64,000 nt of DNA from Combretum micranthum (lineage: Eukaryota; Streptophyta; Magnoliopsida; Myrtales; Combretaceae). The notes below the pieces were generated by a model that was not told the DNA's origin, searched no databases, and saw only the letters and a program-made list of their open reading frames with translations. A program made the translations under genes and the position numbers. Below are positions 11,701 to 23,537 of this stretch, piece after piece (position 1 is the stretch's first letter; each line of letters begins with the position of its first letter). The stretch covers positions 62,001 through 126,000 of the forward strand of contig JAMXBD010002494.1 in NCBI GenBank assembly GCA_024138025.1. Direction: 5' to 3'.

Positions 11701-14590
11701 TGTCACGCCCCAGCGGGTACTCTAAACGTGATAGCCCGCCGTACACTATATTAGAACTTAAGAATGACTACCTCAGCCACTCGAAAGCTTCCATATCGGC
11801 ACAAGGCGTACATTCACAACAAAGGGAGACCGGTGGAGTAATGCATTTTAAGATATTGGCAGCGGAACATACAAAATAACACTTAATATATTTCATTGAA
11901 ATAAGAGTCTTACAGCTTCTAAGGGGCCTTCCCCCAATAATTCATAATAACATGGTTCTAAATATAACATAACTAAAGCTAGAAGGTTTTAGAAGAAATC
12001 TACTCTACAACTTCAAAATAGAGTTCCTCCAAAAGCTTCTCAAAATAAGGATTCTACCTGGGGAAACAGGGTGGTCTCGGGTGCCAAAGATAGTCCTGTA
12101 ATATCAAAAGCCTATAGGAGTATAAGCATGACTAGCTTAGTGAGATATTCCTTACGCAATAGTACTCATAACAACAGTCAAACAAGTTTATTAATCAAGC
12201 ATATGAATGCAACAATCATATGATTAAACAGTACATATGACTATCCGGTTTCGTATTTTTGATGGATTTACCCCTCCATTGGTGGTTAAGGAATGCTTTG
12301 AACTGGGTCCGAACGACCTCCTAAAAGTTGCGCGCATCTTGGGGTTCCAATGAACCGTACTACTAGTCCTCGGGCCTTCCATACCCAAAGCGATCGATTC
12401 GACTCGGCTACACCTTGAGGCCGTATTCCCGTATGTCCTAACCCTCAAGATGTAGCTAGGCAGCTTACCTTTCCGATCCCACGCTGAGGAGTAGTAGCAA
12501 AACTTCGAAATGATATTCTAAGTGATATGCATGAGCAATTTATTGTATGGGGATTTCAATATGACATTAAATCATTTAAAGCGATCAAACAATATTTGCA
12601 CACATAACAATACATATATGGAAACCTTTATTTCAATCACAAATCGAGTTCCGATATACTTAACGTTCATTGATTGCACACGATGAATCACATACATAAT
12701 TCCCATAATATCCCACATGCATATCAATTTTATCTTTTCCTAACATCTAGTCTCTATTCTACAAGCACATGCGCGAATACATAAGTATAAAGGAAACTCA
12801 CTCGTCCATAGCGCTCTAGGAGTCGAAGTAATCCTCGGGGAAGACAAGATCATGATCTTCGACACCTAAACAAAAGAAATACCCAACATGAGTATTTCAT
12901 CCAAGATCTATTCAAGTTCTATACTCTGATCTTAAAGAATTCGTTAAAAAAAAAAATCGTATGGAATGGAAATCTCAACTTAAAATGGCCATAACTTGCT
13001 CATTTTAATTCGGAATTTCGCATATTATATACCGATTTCTACCTACTCGAAAAGATCTATCTATTTCTAAGGTTAATTTCATCAAAAGAAGTTATTTAGG
13101 TCTCGGAATAGCAGTGTACAGATTTGTTACGAAATTTCCAAACTTCAAAACTAGAGTTTTCAAACTTTACTTCACTCAAGGGCTTTTGTACAAAAATATA
13201 GATATATTGTATAGTTGAAAAATCCCTTGAATATATATATATATATATATATATGTATAAACACAAACTATATGCATGAATTTGGTGTTGTCTCAACAAT
13301 GGTTTTATAAAACATATGTCTTTAAGGCTTGAAAAGAATTTTGTTTTAAAAAAAAAAATTCCTAAGTTATCATGAGTGAGTATTTCCTTCTTTAACTCCT
13401 TTTCTTAGTTAAAGTTTCAAAAAGAAATCTTAATCTTTTATTTCTAGTGTTTTGGAAATCAAAGTCTTTCTAAATACTTTATGGTTAGATTCACTTTTAA
13501 AAGAAATCATCTTGTAAGTTAATTTTGAAAAACTTATCTTAGACTTTTGTTGGTGGAAAACTTCGACAATTGAATTTAAGAAATCCTTTGTTTAGGTCTA
13601 AAGAAACTTCTTATTTATTTGAAAAGAGAATTTATAATAACTTTACTTTATGTATTTCTTGGTAAAACCACACATTGTTACTAAAACTTGAGCTAACTTA
13701 TCTAGCTTTAGAAAAATATTTGTTTAAAATAAAATTTCAAACCTTTAAGGAAAATAACTTCTTATGTGACAAAATTTATATTTAAAAAGAGTTCTTATTC
13801 TTATTTTAAGAAAACTCATTTGTATTATGGTTGAGACAATACAACATATTCATGCATGAATGAGAATATGTAACCATGAAAAATATAAAAACAACATAAA
13901 TAAGATAAATAAGAGCATAAAAGTAAAGTCAAGTATTGGGAACCTTAGCTTCATCAAGGTATTCCGAGACTAAAAATGGACTAGTCCTCAAAGAAAAGAA
14001 AAGAAAAGAAAAGAAATAAAATTGTTTTAACTTGATATGGACAAGTCTAAGACTAGAAAGACTAGTCTTAATATTGCATAAAAAGTAAATAAATAAATTG
14101 CAAGACTTAAAATAAATAAATAAATAACAAGTGGGCTTATATACTCTAAATAAATATGTATACATAATACTTATATAGGTTAGGTTAAAACAATAATAAC
14201 AATATCAATATAATAGTAACATAAAGAAAAATAAGAACATGAACAAAAACAAAACATGAATAAATTGTTGCTCTTTAACTCAAGGAGTCTAAGAAACATA
14301 CACTAAACTCATGTTAAGTTATATGAACATGATGAGTAAATAAGAGAAGTTTTACCTAAATTTTATGTGTTGGTTGAGAAGAAAAGAATGAGTTGTAGTA
14401 TTATGTGGGAATGGATTTTCTAAGGAAAAGAGAGAACTTGAGAGAGATGTTGGGAGAGGAATTTTGTGGAGTGATTTTGGGAGAGTTTTAGTATGAATTT
14501 TTGTTGTGTGAAAGAATGGAAGAGGAAGGGGGTATTTATAAATTTTTGGAGTGGAAATTATATGTAATTAAACAAAATGAAAAAGAAAAT

Positions 14591-17146
14591 TGTCGAGCCT
14601 GGATTTTTTTCCACTCATCTATTTCTTCTGGTTCATTTCTCATAACCCGATTCACATTAAACCCGAACCCATTTAACATGAATCATCGACTAGGGGTTAA
14701 AAGAAATTTTAAAAAAAATTTAGAGTCGCCACCCGATATAAATCGGGAAAAAATAAACAGCTAGGATCAATGGGTCGGTTGATCCTAACTTAGCTACTAG
14801 TCTGCGAAAATTTGATTTTTTAAAAAAAATCAACTTTTAAAACCAGATATCATGGATTCGGGTGCTAACCTATTAAAACCAAATGGTTACCACTTTTGGA
14901 ATTTTAAATTTATAATCTATCTTTATATGCTCAAAAAGAAAAAACTCTAATAATATATTACAACAGAAATATTTACAAGTCAAATCATTTATTTTTATTT
15001 TTTAGAATATGAATATCAACAAATATATTTCCTTTTTTAAAAAAAAAAAACTTATATTTACAAAATAATTATTCACAATATTAAAAACAAAAACATTTTT
15101 TTTCATTTTTTAATTTCGCCCCGCAGATGCCTACGTACTCGCTAATCGAGATCAGACAAAACGTAGTTCTTTTAAAAAGAACTTTAATTTGTTGATCAAT
15201 TTTAATTTTTTGAACTATTCTCAATTTAAGTTCATTAAATTTTGAATTTTTTGTGAAAACCATTTTTGATGATCCTATGATCTAATCAATTAGTTTTTTA
15301 TTTCATGAAAACATATTTTTCTAAGTCCAAAAATCATTTTATTTTTTTTAAAATTTTGGTTTTGGAAAGTCCAATTTTGTCATTTTTATCTATTTTTATC
15401 ATTATTGTTATTTTTTTATTTTTATTATTATTATTTAAAAAAAAATCATCACATATTCACAATATATCCAGAATAATTTACAATATATTAAAAATATTTT
15501 TCATGCATTAAATATGCATTTCTAGTGCAATTTGTGTATAAATACACACTAAAAATATTAAAAAAACTAAAAAAAAATATCAAAAAAATAAATTTATATA
15601 AAAAATGATTATTTTGATTTTTCTGAATTTTTCTGAATTTTTTTATGAATTTTTATGAATTTTTTACTATTTTTTGCTATTTTTTGTTATTTTCTGAAAT
15701 TAATTATATAATAAACTATTAATAAAATAATGCGGATTAACCTGGACCGTCGGATGAAGCGGACGAGATCAGGAGCGTCGATCTCGCTGACCGATCTGGA
15801 TCGTCTGATCTTGTTGACTCGATCTGAGCCGTCTGATCTCTTGATGAAATCTGTGCGTCTGATCGCTTGATTGAATCTGGACCGTCTAATCGCTTGATGA
15901 AATCTGGGCAGTCCGATCTGCTTGATCAAATCTGAGCCGCTGATCTGCTTGATTGAATCTTGGCCGTCTGATCTGCTTGATCAAATCTGAGCCGCTGATT
16001 GCTTGATTGAATCTGGGTCGTCTGATCTGCTTGATCAAATCTGGACCGTCTTATCAAAGTTGACCGTTGACCGTTGACCGATGACCGTTGACGATGACCG
16101 ACGGGTTGGTTCGGATTTTGGGTCGGATCTCGAAGCTCCGGCGAGTGAAGAAGACGATGACGCGACTTTTCGGGGGGATTCCGGCGGCTCGGTGGTCCTC
16201 GGTGGCTGGAAGCTTGTCGGCCCGACTCCTGCTGCGACGGCGCGTCCTTTGGTGGTGGTGGCGTTCACTCAGAACGGCGGCAAGGGGCAGCTCGGCGGTG
16301 GTTGTACGGCGGCGTTGATGAACAAAATTTAAAAAAATTTCAGAGAGAAATCCGATCAATTCGAACAAATCTAAGCACACTAAATCATCCAAATCAAGTT
16401 TCTAACATTGTTACAACACTCAATTTGGATTAAATCTGATCCAATCAATTCGAATTTGAAAAATTCGAATTTTTCTTCCTAATTCGAGAACTTCGAATTG
16501 GCTTTGTTATGTATGTGTTTTCTTGAAATTGACTTGTGCCTTTTGCTCCTAGGACCTCCTATTTATAGGTTGCAAGCTCAATTTTACGTTTCAAACCGTT
16601 TCAAAAATGAATTGATTTTTGCCCCTTGATTTTTCACGAATTTAATTAAAAAATCCATGATTAATTTGTTTGAAACTGATGAATTGATGATTGTTTTCAT
16701 ATTCCATGCCAGATTCATCCACTCAATTTTGTAACTCCTCATTCATGTGCAATTGAATGCTTTATACATTGAATTTTGTAACCTTTGGGTTGTTTTTTTG
16801 CACTAATTTTGTAACCACTTTGTAACCGCTTTGCAATCCCATCATCAATTTTGACAATCAATGATTTTTTGTCAGTTAAAAACTGATGCAAAGTAAGGCA
16901 AGAGTCACATTTGAGGAAAATGAAAAGACAAAAATGATAAAAAGGCAAAAATTTGCCTTTGCTAGGGTTTGAACTTGTGTCCTTGAGCTTGAATGTGTGT
17001 TTGGGTCAATGTGTTTAACCAACAGGCCATTTGGCCTGTGCCTTGATCACTTAGCCAACTTCATCAATACTTAAGGCTTTTTGAAAAAAAATTAGTTTAA
17101 TTAAATTTTAAGCCTTAATTAATTGGGCAAAAATTGGGTGCCTACA
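14591..17146 (-). mobile_element. Tat/Ogre-like solo LTR inserted in the Tekay LTR
   Basis: The ends are TGTCGAGCC and GTGCCTACA, flanked by AAAAT at 14,586-14,590 and 17,147-17,151. Removing the insertion and one AAAAT restores exactly the sequence seen in the other Tekay LTR near 26,400. On the minus strand it begins TGTAGGCACCCAATTTTTGC, the kind of start known for Tat/Ogre LTRs, and carries a TATAAATAGG box near 16,561-16,570. It has no internal coding region, hence a solo LTR. It contains a degenerate tandem repeat (about 15,740-16,065) and a GC-rich patch (about 16,081-16,330). The lineage is inferred from sequence style only. Confidence 0.85.
15740..16065. repeat. Degenerate ~27-bp tandem repeat inside the solo LTR
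   Basis: Units such as TCTGATCTGCTTGATCAAAT followed by CTGAGCCG repeat about ten times with variants (CTGGACCG, CTGGGTCG, TTGGCCG). Both strands stay open in places because the unit length is close to a multiple of three; the apparent Arg/Ser-rich reading frames are products of the repeat and not genes. Confidence 0.75.
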
Positions 17147-17797
17147 AAAATAAAATTAGATGTATGGGGAAGAGAGAGGCACTGGTTTTGCTTTGTAATG
17201 GGGGAAGAATTGATTTGTTTTGTTTGTTTTGTATTAAAAGAAGTAATGTGTAAGGTGTGATGTGATTAAAGTTGTATGGGGAAGGTAAATTGTAAGTATA
17301 GGTATGGTAGAGTGTAAGAATAGAGTGTAAGAAAAAGTAGAGATAGGTGAATAGTAATGAATAGTAGAAAAGTACTATGAATAGTAGACTAGACAATTAA
17401 AATACCGGTAGTAAAGAAAATACGCGTAAAAGGCCTATATCTGTTATTTTTAGATACCGAAAAATTCTAAAACTGATATTTTTGAAAACCTTATATTTTT
17501 ACGAATCTATTGGTGTTGTCGGAATATTTTTGCTATCCGGTGCTCCGGGGCACGGTTTTTCGAAAACTGATCCCGATCGGATCCGAAGGACACTAGAAAA
17601 ATTCAATCTGATATTTTTAGGCTTCCCTATATTACGAACCATTCCACAATTATTCAATTTCGTTTTCTAGGGTTTAAGAACACGGGATTGCCGGATCTAG
17701 ATTCACTAGACTAACTATAACTAGGTTAATTTTAGGGTTTTTTCAACTTCCGGTTCTTAGGGTTTGCTAATATTATCGAAAAATCTAGGGGCTTACA

Positions 17798-17810
17798 ACC
17801 TACCCTCCTT
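17798..17810 (-). other. Polypurine tract of the Tekay element
   Basis: On the minus strand AAGGAGGGTAGGT directly abuts the 3' LTR that starts TGTAAGCCCC. Confidence 0.8.
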
Positions 17811-17849
17811 AAAGAAAGTTTTGTCCTCAAAACTTGGCTATCGTACCTG

Positions 17850-18000
17850 ATTCCTAAAAAGATTCGGATATTTGCGTCGGATCTCATCCTCGGCTTCCCA
17901 AGTTGCCTCCTCATGGGTGTGATTCCTCCAGAGGACTTTGACATATTTGATCTCTTTGTTCGAAGCTTTTGGACTTTTCTATCCAAAATCTGTACCGGGT
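17850..18000 (-). pseudogene. pol: Tekay chromodomain remnant (C-terminus of pol)
   Basis: The minus strand encodes the EEHPVQILDRK lead-in at about 17,970-18,010. In the next frame, after a one-base shift in the AAGAGATCAAATATG stretch, it encodes a chromodomain core ending in EEATWEAEDEIRR. Chromodomains at the end of integrase are typical of chromoviruses and are thought to steer integration to marked chromatin. The frameshift makes this copy non-functional. Confidence 0.75.
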
Positions 18001-18308
18001 GTTCCTCATAAGTGAGGTTCTCCTTTAGCAACACTGGCTCCAACTCTACTCTCGTGGATCCGCTACATGCTTGCGTAAGACCGATACATGAAACACGTTG
18101 TGCACACCTGACAGGTTTGGCGGCAAGGCTAGGCGATAGGCTAGATCTCCCACTCGTTCAAGCACTTCAAAAGGTCCAATATGTACCGTGGGCTCAACTT
18201 TCCTTGTGAGCACACTCGATGTATACTCTTGATTGGATTTATCTTTAAGTATACATGGTCTACTTGAAATTCGAGAACTCGCCTTTTCTATCTGCCCAGC
18301 TTTTCTGT

Positions 18309-19132
18309 CTATCTTGGGCCTCTTTCATTCGCTGTCGGATTATCCTCACTTTGTCTGCTGCATCTTGTACCAAATCGGTCCAATAGCGAGCTTTTCACAT
18401 CATCCCAAAACAGAGGCGACCTACAGCGTCGTCCGTACAAAGCTTCATATGGCGGCATTTGTATGGTCGAGTGATAGCTGTTGTTGTAGGCAAACTCTAT
18501 GAGCGGCAAATGAGCATCCCAGCTTCCTTTAAATTCCATAACACAAGCACGCAACATGTCTTCCAAGGTTTGGATTGTCCGTTCCGATTGTCCATCGGTT
18601 TGGGGGTGATAAGCCGTGCTAAAATGCAACTTTGTCCCCATACACTTTTGTAAACTTATCCAAAACTTAGACACGAATCTAGGATCTCGGTCTGACACAA
18701 TCCCAGCAGGTACTCCATGTAAACGTATTATTTCTCTTATGTAAAGCTTAGCTAGCTTGTCCATTGAGTACGTCATGTTGATTGGTATGAAATGAGCTGA
18801 TTTAGTCAAGCGATCAACCATGACCCATATGGCATCATACCCTACCAATGTCCTTGGTAGTCCTCACACGAAATCCATCGAGATTTGATCCCACTTCCAC
18901 TCAGGTATCGGCAAAGGCTTTAGCAATCCTCCGGCCTTTGATGTTCCACCTTTACTTGTTGACAAGTCGGGCACTTCATCACATAATTAGCTACATCCCG
19001 CTTCATTCCATTCCACCAAAAGTAGCTCTTAAGATCTTGATACATCTTAGTTCCTCCCGGATGTACTGTGTATCCTGAGTTATGAGCTTCACTCATGATT
19101 TCCTTTCTCATATCCTCATCATCGGCACACAT
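18309..19132 (-). pseudogene. pol: Tekay integrase (zinc-binding and catalytic core)
   Basis: The block at 19,132-18,920 carries the HHCC zinc finger: a His pair in EAHNSGYTVHPG and a Cys pair in KCPTCQQVK. The block at 18,848-18,309 carries the catalytic core with [33 protein letters not shown] and the GRRCRSPLFWD box typical of Tekay-type elements. The D,D,E residues are visible, though the first lies just at the broken junction. The two blocks are in different frames, with a frameshift between 18,848 and 18,920. Confidence 0.88.
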
Positions 19133-19246
19133 AACCTTCCCTTCATCCTCACTACATCCTCGTCATCTACGGTGAAATCAGTATACTTCTCCGCTTGTAC
19201 TTCCCGTTTGATCCTTTGTATGACTTCATCATATCGTTGAGCTTCT

Positions 19247-19685
19247 TTAATTCGTTCCACAAGGGTTGGTTCCATACCAAGCTAGATATTTCCACCTCCA
19301 CATCTTTCCAATGAATTCGATACTCCTTTCGAATTCTCTTACCAACTCCTTTTGGTCGGTCAACAAAGCGGCAACTTCCTCATGATTCTTCCGACTTAAG
19401 GCATCCGCGACGGCATTAACTTTTCCTGGACAATAGTTGATTCCAAGATCATAGTCCTTTATAAGCTCTAACCATCTCCGTTGTCTCATATTCAACTCCT
19501 TCTGAGTGAATAGATACTTGAGGCTTTTGTGATCCGTATATATTTCGCATCTTTGTCCATACAAGTGATGCCTCCATATCTTGAGTGCGAAAACAACGGC
19601 AGCTAGCTCCAAGTCATGCGTCGGATAATTTGCTCATGTGGTCTCAACTGTCGCGAAGCATAAGCAATCACTTTTCCTTCTTGCA
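19247..19685 (-). pseudogene. pol: Tekay RNase H domain
   Basis: The minus-strand product contains [18 protein letters not shown], the catalytic [11 protein letters not shown] segment and [20 protein letters not shown], the standard end of the Ty3/gypsy RNase H. It follows RT directly, with a frameshift near 19,612-19,685 separating the two. Confidence 0.88.
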
Positions 19686-20730
19686 TTAGCACACATCCAA
19701 GACCATTTCTTGATGCATCGCTATGCACCGTGTAAGGCTTCTCAGGGTTTGGCAAAACGAGTATCGGTGCGGATACAAGCTTTTGCTTGAGCTCTTGAAA
19801 CTCCTTTCTCTTTTATCGGTCCAGATGAACTTCTCATTCTTTTGAGTAAGTTGCGTAATGGCTTGGCTATAGTCGAGAAATTCTTTACAAACTTTCGATA
19901 ATAGCCAGCTAGTCCAAGAAAGCTTCTTACTTGTTACCGTCTTCGGTTGCTTCCACTCCATCACTGCTTTAATCTTTTCAGGATCAACCGATATACCACT
20001 TCCTGAAACAACATGTCCTAAAAAGGAAATCTTATCCAACCAAAAGTCACACTTTGACAATTTGGCATACAACTTATGTTCTCTTAACGTCCGAAGCGCC
20101 ATACGGAGGTGTTCCTCATGTTCCTCTCGTGTGGTTGAGTAGACCAAAATGTCGTCGATGAAAACTATAACGCACTTATCCAACAAGGGCTTATAGATTC
20201 GATTCATCAAGTCCATGAAAGCGGCAGGTGCATTTGTCAATCCAAAAGACATTACTAAGAACTCATAATGTCCATATCGAGTTCGAAAAGCAGTCTTTGG
20301 TACATCCTCCGGCCTTACTCTTAACTGATGGTATCCAGATCTCAAGTCGATGCGTGAAAACACGCTTGCTCCTTGCAACTGATCAAAGAGATCATCAATC
20401 CGGGGTAATGGATACTTATTCTTGATTGTAACCTTATTCAACTCCCGGTAATCGACACATAACCTCATGGATCCATCCTTTTCTTAACGAACAAACTGGT
20501 GCTCCCCATGGTGATACACTTGGGCGTATAAATCCTTGATCCAGAAGCTCTTGTAATTGCTTCTTGAGTTCCTTCAACTCTACCGGTGCCATGCGGTATG
20601 GAGCTTTTGATATCGGCTCGGTATTTGGCATCAAGCTAATCTCAAAATCGATCTCCCTCTTTGGTGGCAATCCAGGTAATTCCTTAGGAAAAACGTCAGG
20701 AAACTCATTGACTATGGGTATATCCTCCAC
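19686..20730 (-). pseudogene. pol: Tekay reverse transcriptase domain
   Basis: Two overlapping frames (20,730-20,434 and 20,468-19,686) together cover RT: a [18 protein letters not shown] entry, [42 protein letters not shown] and the catalytic FIDDILVYS box near 20,140-20,165. One frameshift near 20,450-20,470 separates the first motif from the rest, and another near 19,930 disturbs the connection region. The motif set is complete, so this is a once-active element. Confidence 0.9.
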
Positions 20731-21094
20731 CTTTGGTCTTCACCTTCTTCTTCTATAGCATTGATTTGTTGGTCAATCTCCTCTCATGTCACCAACTCAA
20801 GCGAACTTAATCCTTGCCTCCTTACGACCGTGGATTCTCCTTTAAACTCAATATCCTTCCCATTACATCCTTAAAATTCACCTTCTTTCTCGACAATCTA
20901 CCGTGGCTTTAACATGGGTCAACCAACTCATTCCAAGAATTACTTCATACTTATTCATCTCCAACACGATCAAATCACTTGTCGTATGGTGACCTTGGAT
21001 CTCTAAAGGGCATTCCTTCAACATCTCTTGGGTGGTTACGACGCTACCCGTGGGTGTCTTTATCTTGAAGCTGGTAGGTGGTGACTATAGGTAA

Positions 21095-21215
21095 TCCACT
21101 CTTCTTAGCAAGGTTGGGGGTGATAAACGAATGGGTGGCTCCGGTATCAAACAAGGCATAAGCGGTCTCGTTAGCTACTCGTATACTTCCTGCGTTTAAC
21201 ACGCACTAGTTACTA
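21095..21215 (-). pseudogene. pol: Tekay aspartic protease fragment
   Basis: The minus strand reads ETAYALFDTGATHSFITP at about 21,110-21,175, with the D-T-G catalytic triplet of retroelement proteases. It lies between Gag zinc knuckles and RT, the expected position. The frame is broken soon after. Confidence 0.75.
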
Positions 21216-21334
21216 ACCATACTATACTATCTAACTTTTCTAAAGCTTTAGGCTAAAGAGGTATAGGGATTCTATTGCGACAGATTAATAGCGTAAAAAG
21301 ATACTATAAACAAAACGAAAGCTTAAGGTTAAGG

Positions 21335-22570
21335 CTAACCTGCAACGAGTCCATGATCATAGCCTTCGTCTCCCTCCAAGGCAGCAAACTCATCCTTCCT
21401 CCTCATCATCTGCTTCCTCGCACATCCACTGGCCCTCCAGGTTGTAACTCTCATTCCATGCATCGAGGTGCCAGAGCGGTTCCCATTTCCATTGCCATTG
21501 TTGGTTCTGACAAGGGCGGATCCTCCCGAGGTGTTGGATGACCTCACAAGAGCATTTTTCCTCTTTGGGCATTCATTTGCAAAGTGCCCTGGCTGCTTGC
21601 ACACATAGCAGACACTGGTGTTCTTCTTGGGACACTCCAAGATTTTATGATCTGGGCTGCCACAAAAGAAGCACTTGTTTTGCAATTGTGGGCAGGACTT
21701 TGGATAATGCTTCCCTCGGCATTTCCAGCATGTGACATCTACCTTGGTCACCTCCCTCTGATTGCTTCCACTTCCTTTGAAACTTCCAAAGGTCTTAAAC
21801 CTCTTATTTTTGAACCCAGAACTTGGTCCTTCATAGGCTTCCTTCCAAACACAAACACTTTCTTCTCCGGAGCTTTTGTTTTCATCTTTTTAGCCTCTTC
21901 TATAATTCGAGCCTTTTCCACTAGCCCCTTAAAACTTTTAACATCAAACTCCACCAAGCGAATCTTTAGGTCTTCATCTAACCCATTCAAGAAAACTTGT
22001 CTCTTTACTCCTCGCTGTGCTTATAGGATCAGGAGCATACTGCAACAAGCGACTGAATTCGGTTTCGTACTGCTCGATGGTTCTCCCTTTCTGAGTAATG
22101 TTAAAGAACTCAGCACTGTACCGAACTCTGAGACTCCCTGGAAAGTAGTTCTCCAAGAACTCTTCTCGAAACATATCCCACGTAACTGGAGCAGGCAATT
22201 CTCGCTTCTTCGACTCCCACCATATGCGAGCATTGAACTTCAACATGAATGTCCCAAAACTGACTCTTAAGTGGTGGGGTACTTCATAACCATCAAACGA
22301 TCTCTCAATCTGGGCCAACCAATCTTCGGCCTCAGCTGGTTTTCCGAAGGTTCCATCAAAGTAGGTATTACTTTTGATGAAATTGGCGAGCAAGTTTTGA
22401 TGTGATTGGCGGTGGGGTGGTGGTGGAAATGGTGCAGCATGTGACTGTTCGCCGGGTGCTTCTACCGTAGCTTCAGGAGCATTCTGAGGTGGAGCAGGAG
22501 CTGGGTTATTTTGATTTTGTTGCTGAATCAAAATAGCAACAACTGGTTCATCTGTCCAATGCAGCTGCAA
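21335..22570 (-). pseudogene. gag: Tekay Gag with three zinc knuckles
   Basis: Three overlapping frames (22,570-21,974, 21,990-21,748, 21,751-21,335) form a Gag of about 410 residues. The first part carries the retrotransposon Gag domain, with AEDWLAQIERSFD and FREEFLENYFPGSLR. The last part has three successive zinc knuckles: CWKCRGKHYPKSC, CFFCGSPDHKILEC and CYVCKQPGHFANEC. These bind the RNA genome during packaging in related elements. An Arg-rich stretch upstream to about 22,730 probably belongs to the N-terminus but contains a stop. Two frameshifts make it defective. Confidence 0.85.
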
Positions 22571-23517
22571 AGTCGTTTTGCTGGTTCGGGCAGGAGCAGG
22601 GTTATTCTCCGGTTGGTTACGGGGGGTACTCGTTCAGCTGGTACGTTGTTGGAATCTCTTTGTTCTCTATTCCTACGTCTTCTTGGACGGCTGTTTAATC
22701 GTTTAGATTTTAGTTTCTAGTTACGCTCCATACTAACGTTTACGAAATCACGGAAATCTCAAATATAAAGACTAGAAATTTAAATCAAGGTACAAAACTT
22801 AAGGAAATAAATTGACAAAATAGGGATTGATAGGAGTTTAATAAGAAATTATGAAATTCAAATACAATTCAAAGAAATTACAAAGTAAGAAATCAAAATC
22901 ATGCATGTTAATCACAAAAAGAAATAATATAATAAAACTAAAACAAAGGAATCTATTATCAAGAAATCATTAGGTTACTTTTATTTGTTAAACTTAACTA
23001 CATCTTTTAATTAGTTGCGATTTAATACTAAGGCGTTGCGTCTTGGGTAACATGACGCTTCTTCTCATCATGGCTCCTTACTTCTCTTCTTGATCCTTCC
23101 GTTGAAATTTGAGGAAGTCCAGGGATGGTTTCGCCTTCTTCCTTCGATCCGTTGATGACGTTTACGAGACTTTACTCCAACGTTACCTAAGGTTGGTTGT
23201 ATAGTCTTTTACGTAAACGTTTTTCTTTTAGTTTCAGAAAGCAAGTTAACTCTGTTTTTCTCCCTGGTTATGCTTACGAGGGTTGTGTTCCATGAGGCTT
23301 AAAACGTCTTGGAAATCCTTCTATTCTTCTTAAGGGTATAAACTAGTCCTAGGGCCACTTACATATCTTAGGTATGGTCATAGAACATGTATTTCCCATA
23401 AATCCCTACTTCCTATAATTCTAGGATCCTTCCTAAAACTCTTATGGCTTAATCTTAAACTTATCCTATTCTTAAGACTTCTATTTCTAACTTACTGTTT
23501 CTTTCCCTAATCTTGAT

Positions 23518-23529
23518 GCTCTGATACCA
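23518..23529 (-). other. Primer-binding site of the Tekay element
   Basis: GCTCTGATACCA reads TGGTATCAGAGC on the minus strand. This is the usual plant initiator-methionine tRNA primer site, eight bases inside the 5' LTR. Confidence 0.9.
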
Positions 23530-23537
23530 ACTTAAAC

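Larger units (their letters stand above)
11701..17797 (-). repeat. 3' LTR of the Tekay element, interrupted by a solo LTR
   Basis: It matches 23,538-27,048 along its length except for the 2.56 kb insertion at 14,591-17,146 and its duplicated AAAAT. Without the insertion and duplication it would be about 3.54 kb. A TATA-like TATAAATACC lies on the minus strand at 14,531-14,540. An (AT)n run at 13,230-13,254 is longer than its counterpart in the other LTR (25,053-25,067). Confidence 0.9.

Noticed and set aside
15687..15929. Arg/Ser-rich open frame on the minus strand
   Set aside because: It is the translation of a degenerate tandem DNA repeat, not a gene.
16035..16392. Overlapping open frames on both strands in the GC-rich patch
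   Set aside because: They lie inside a solo LTR, have no domain, and are open on several frames at once because the local GC content is high.
21584..22270. 228-codon + strand frame
   Set aside because: Antisense shadow of the Tekay Gag coding region.
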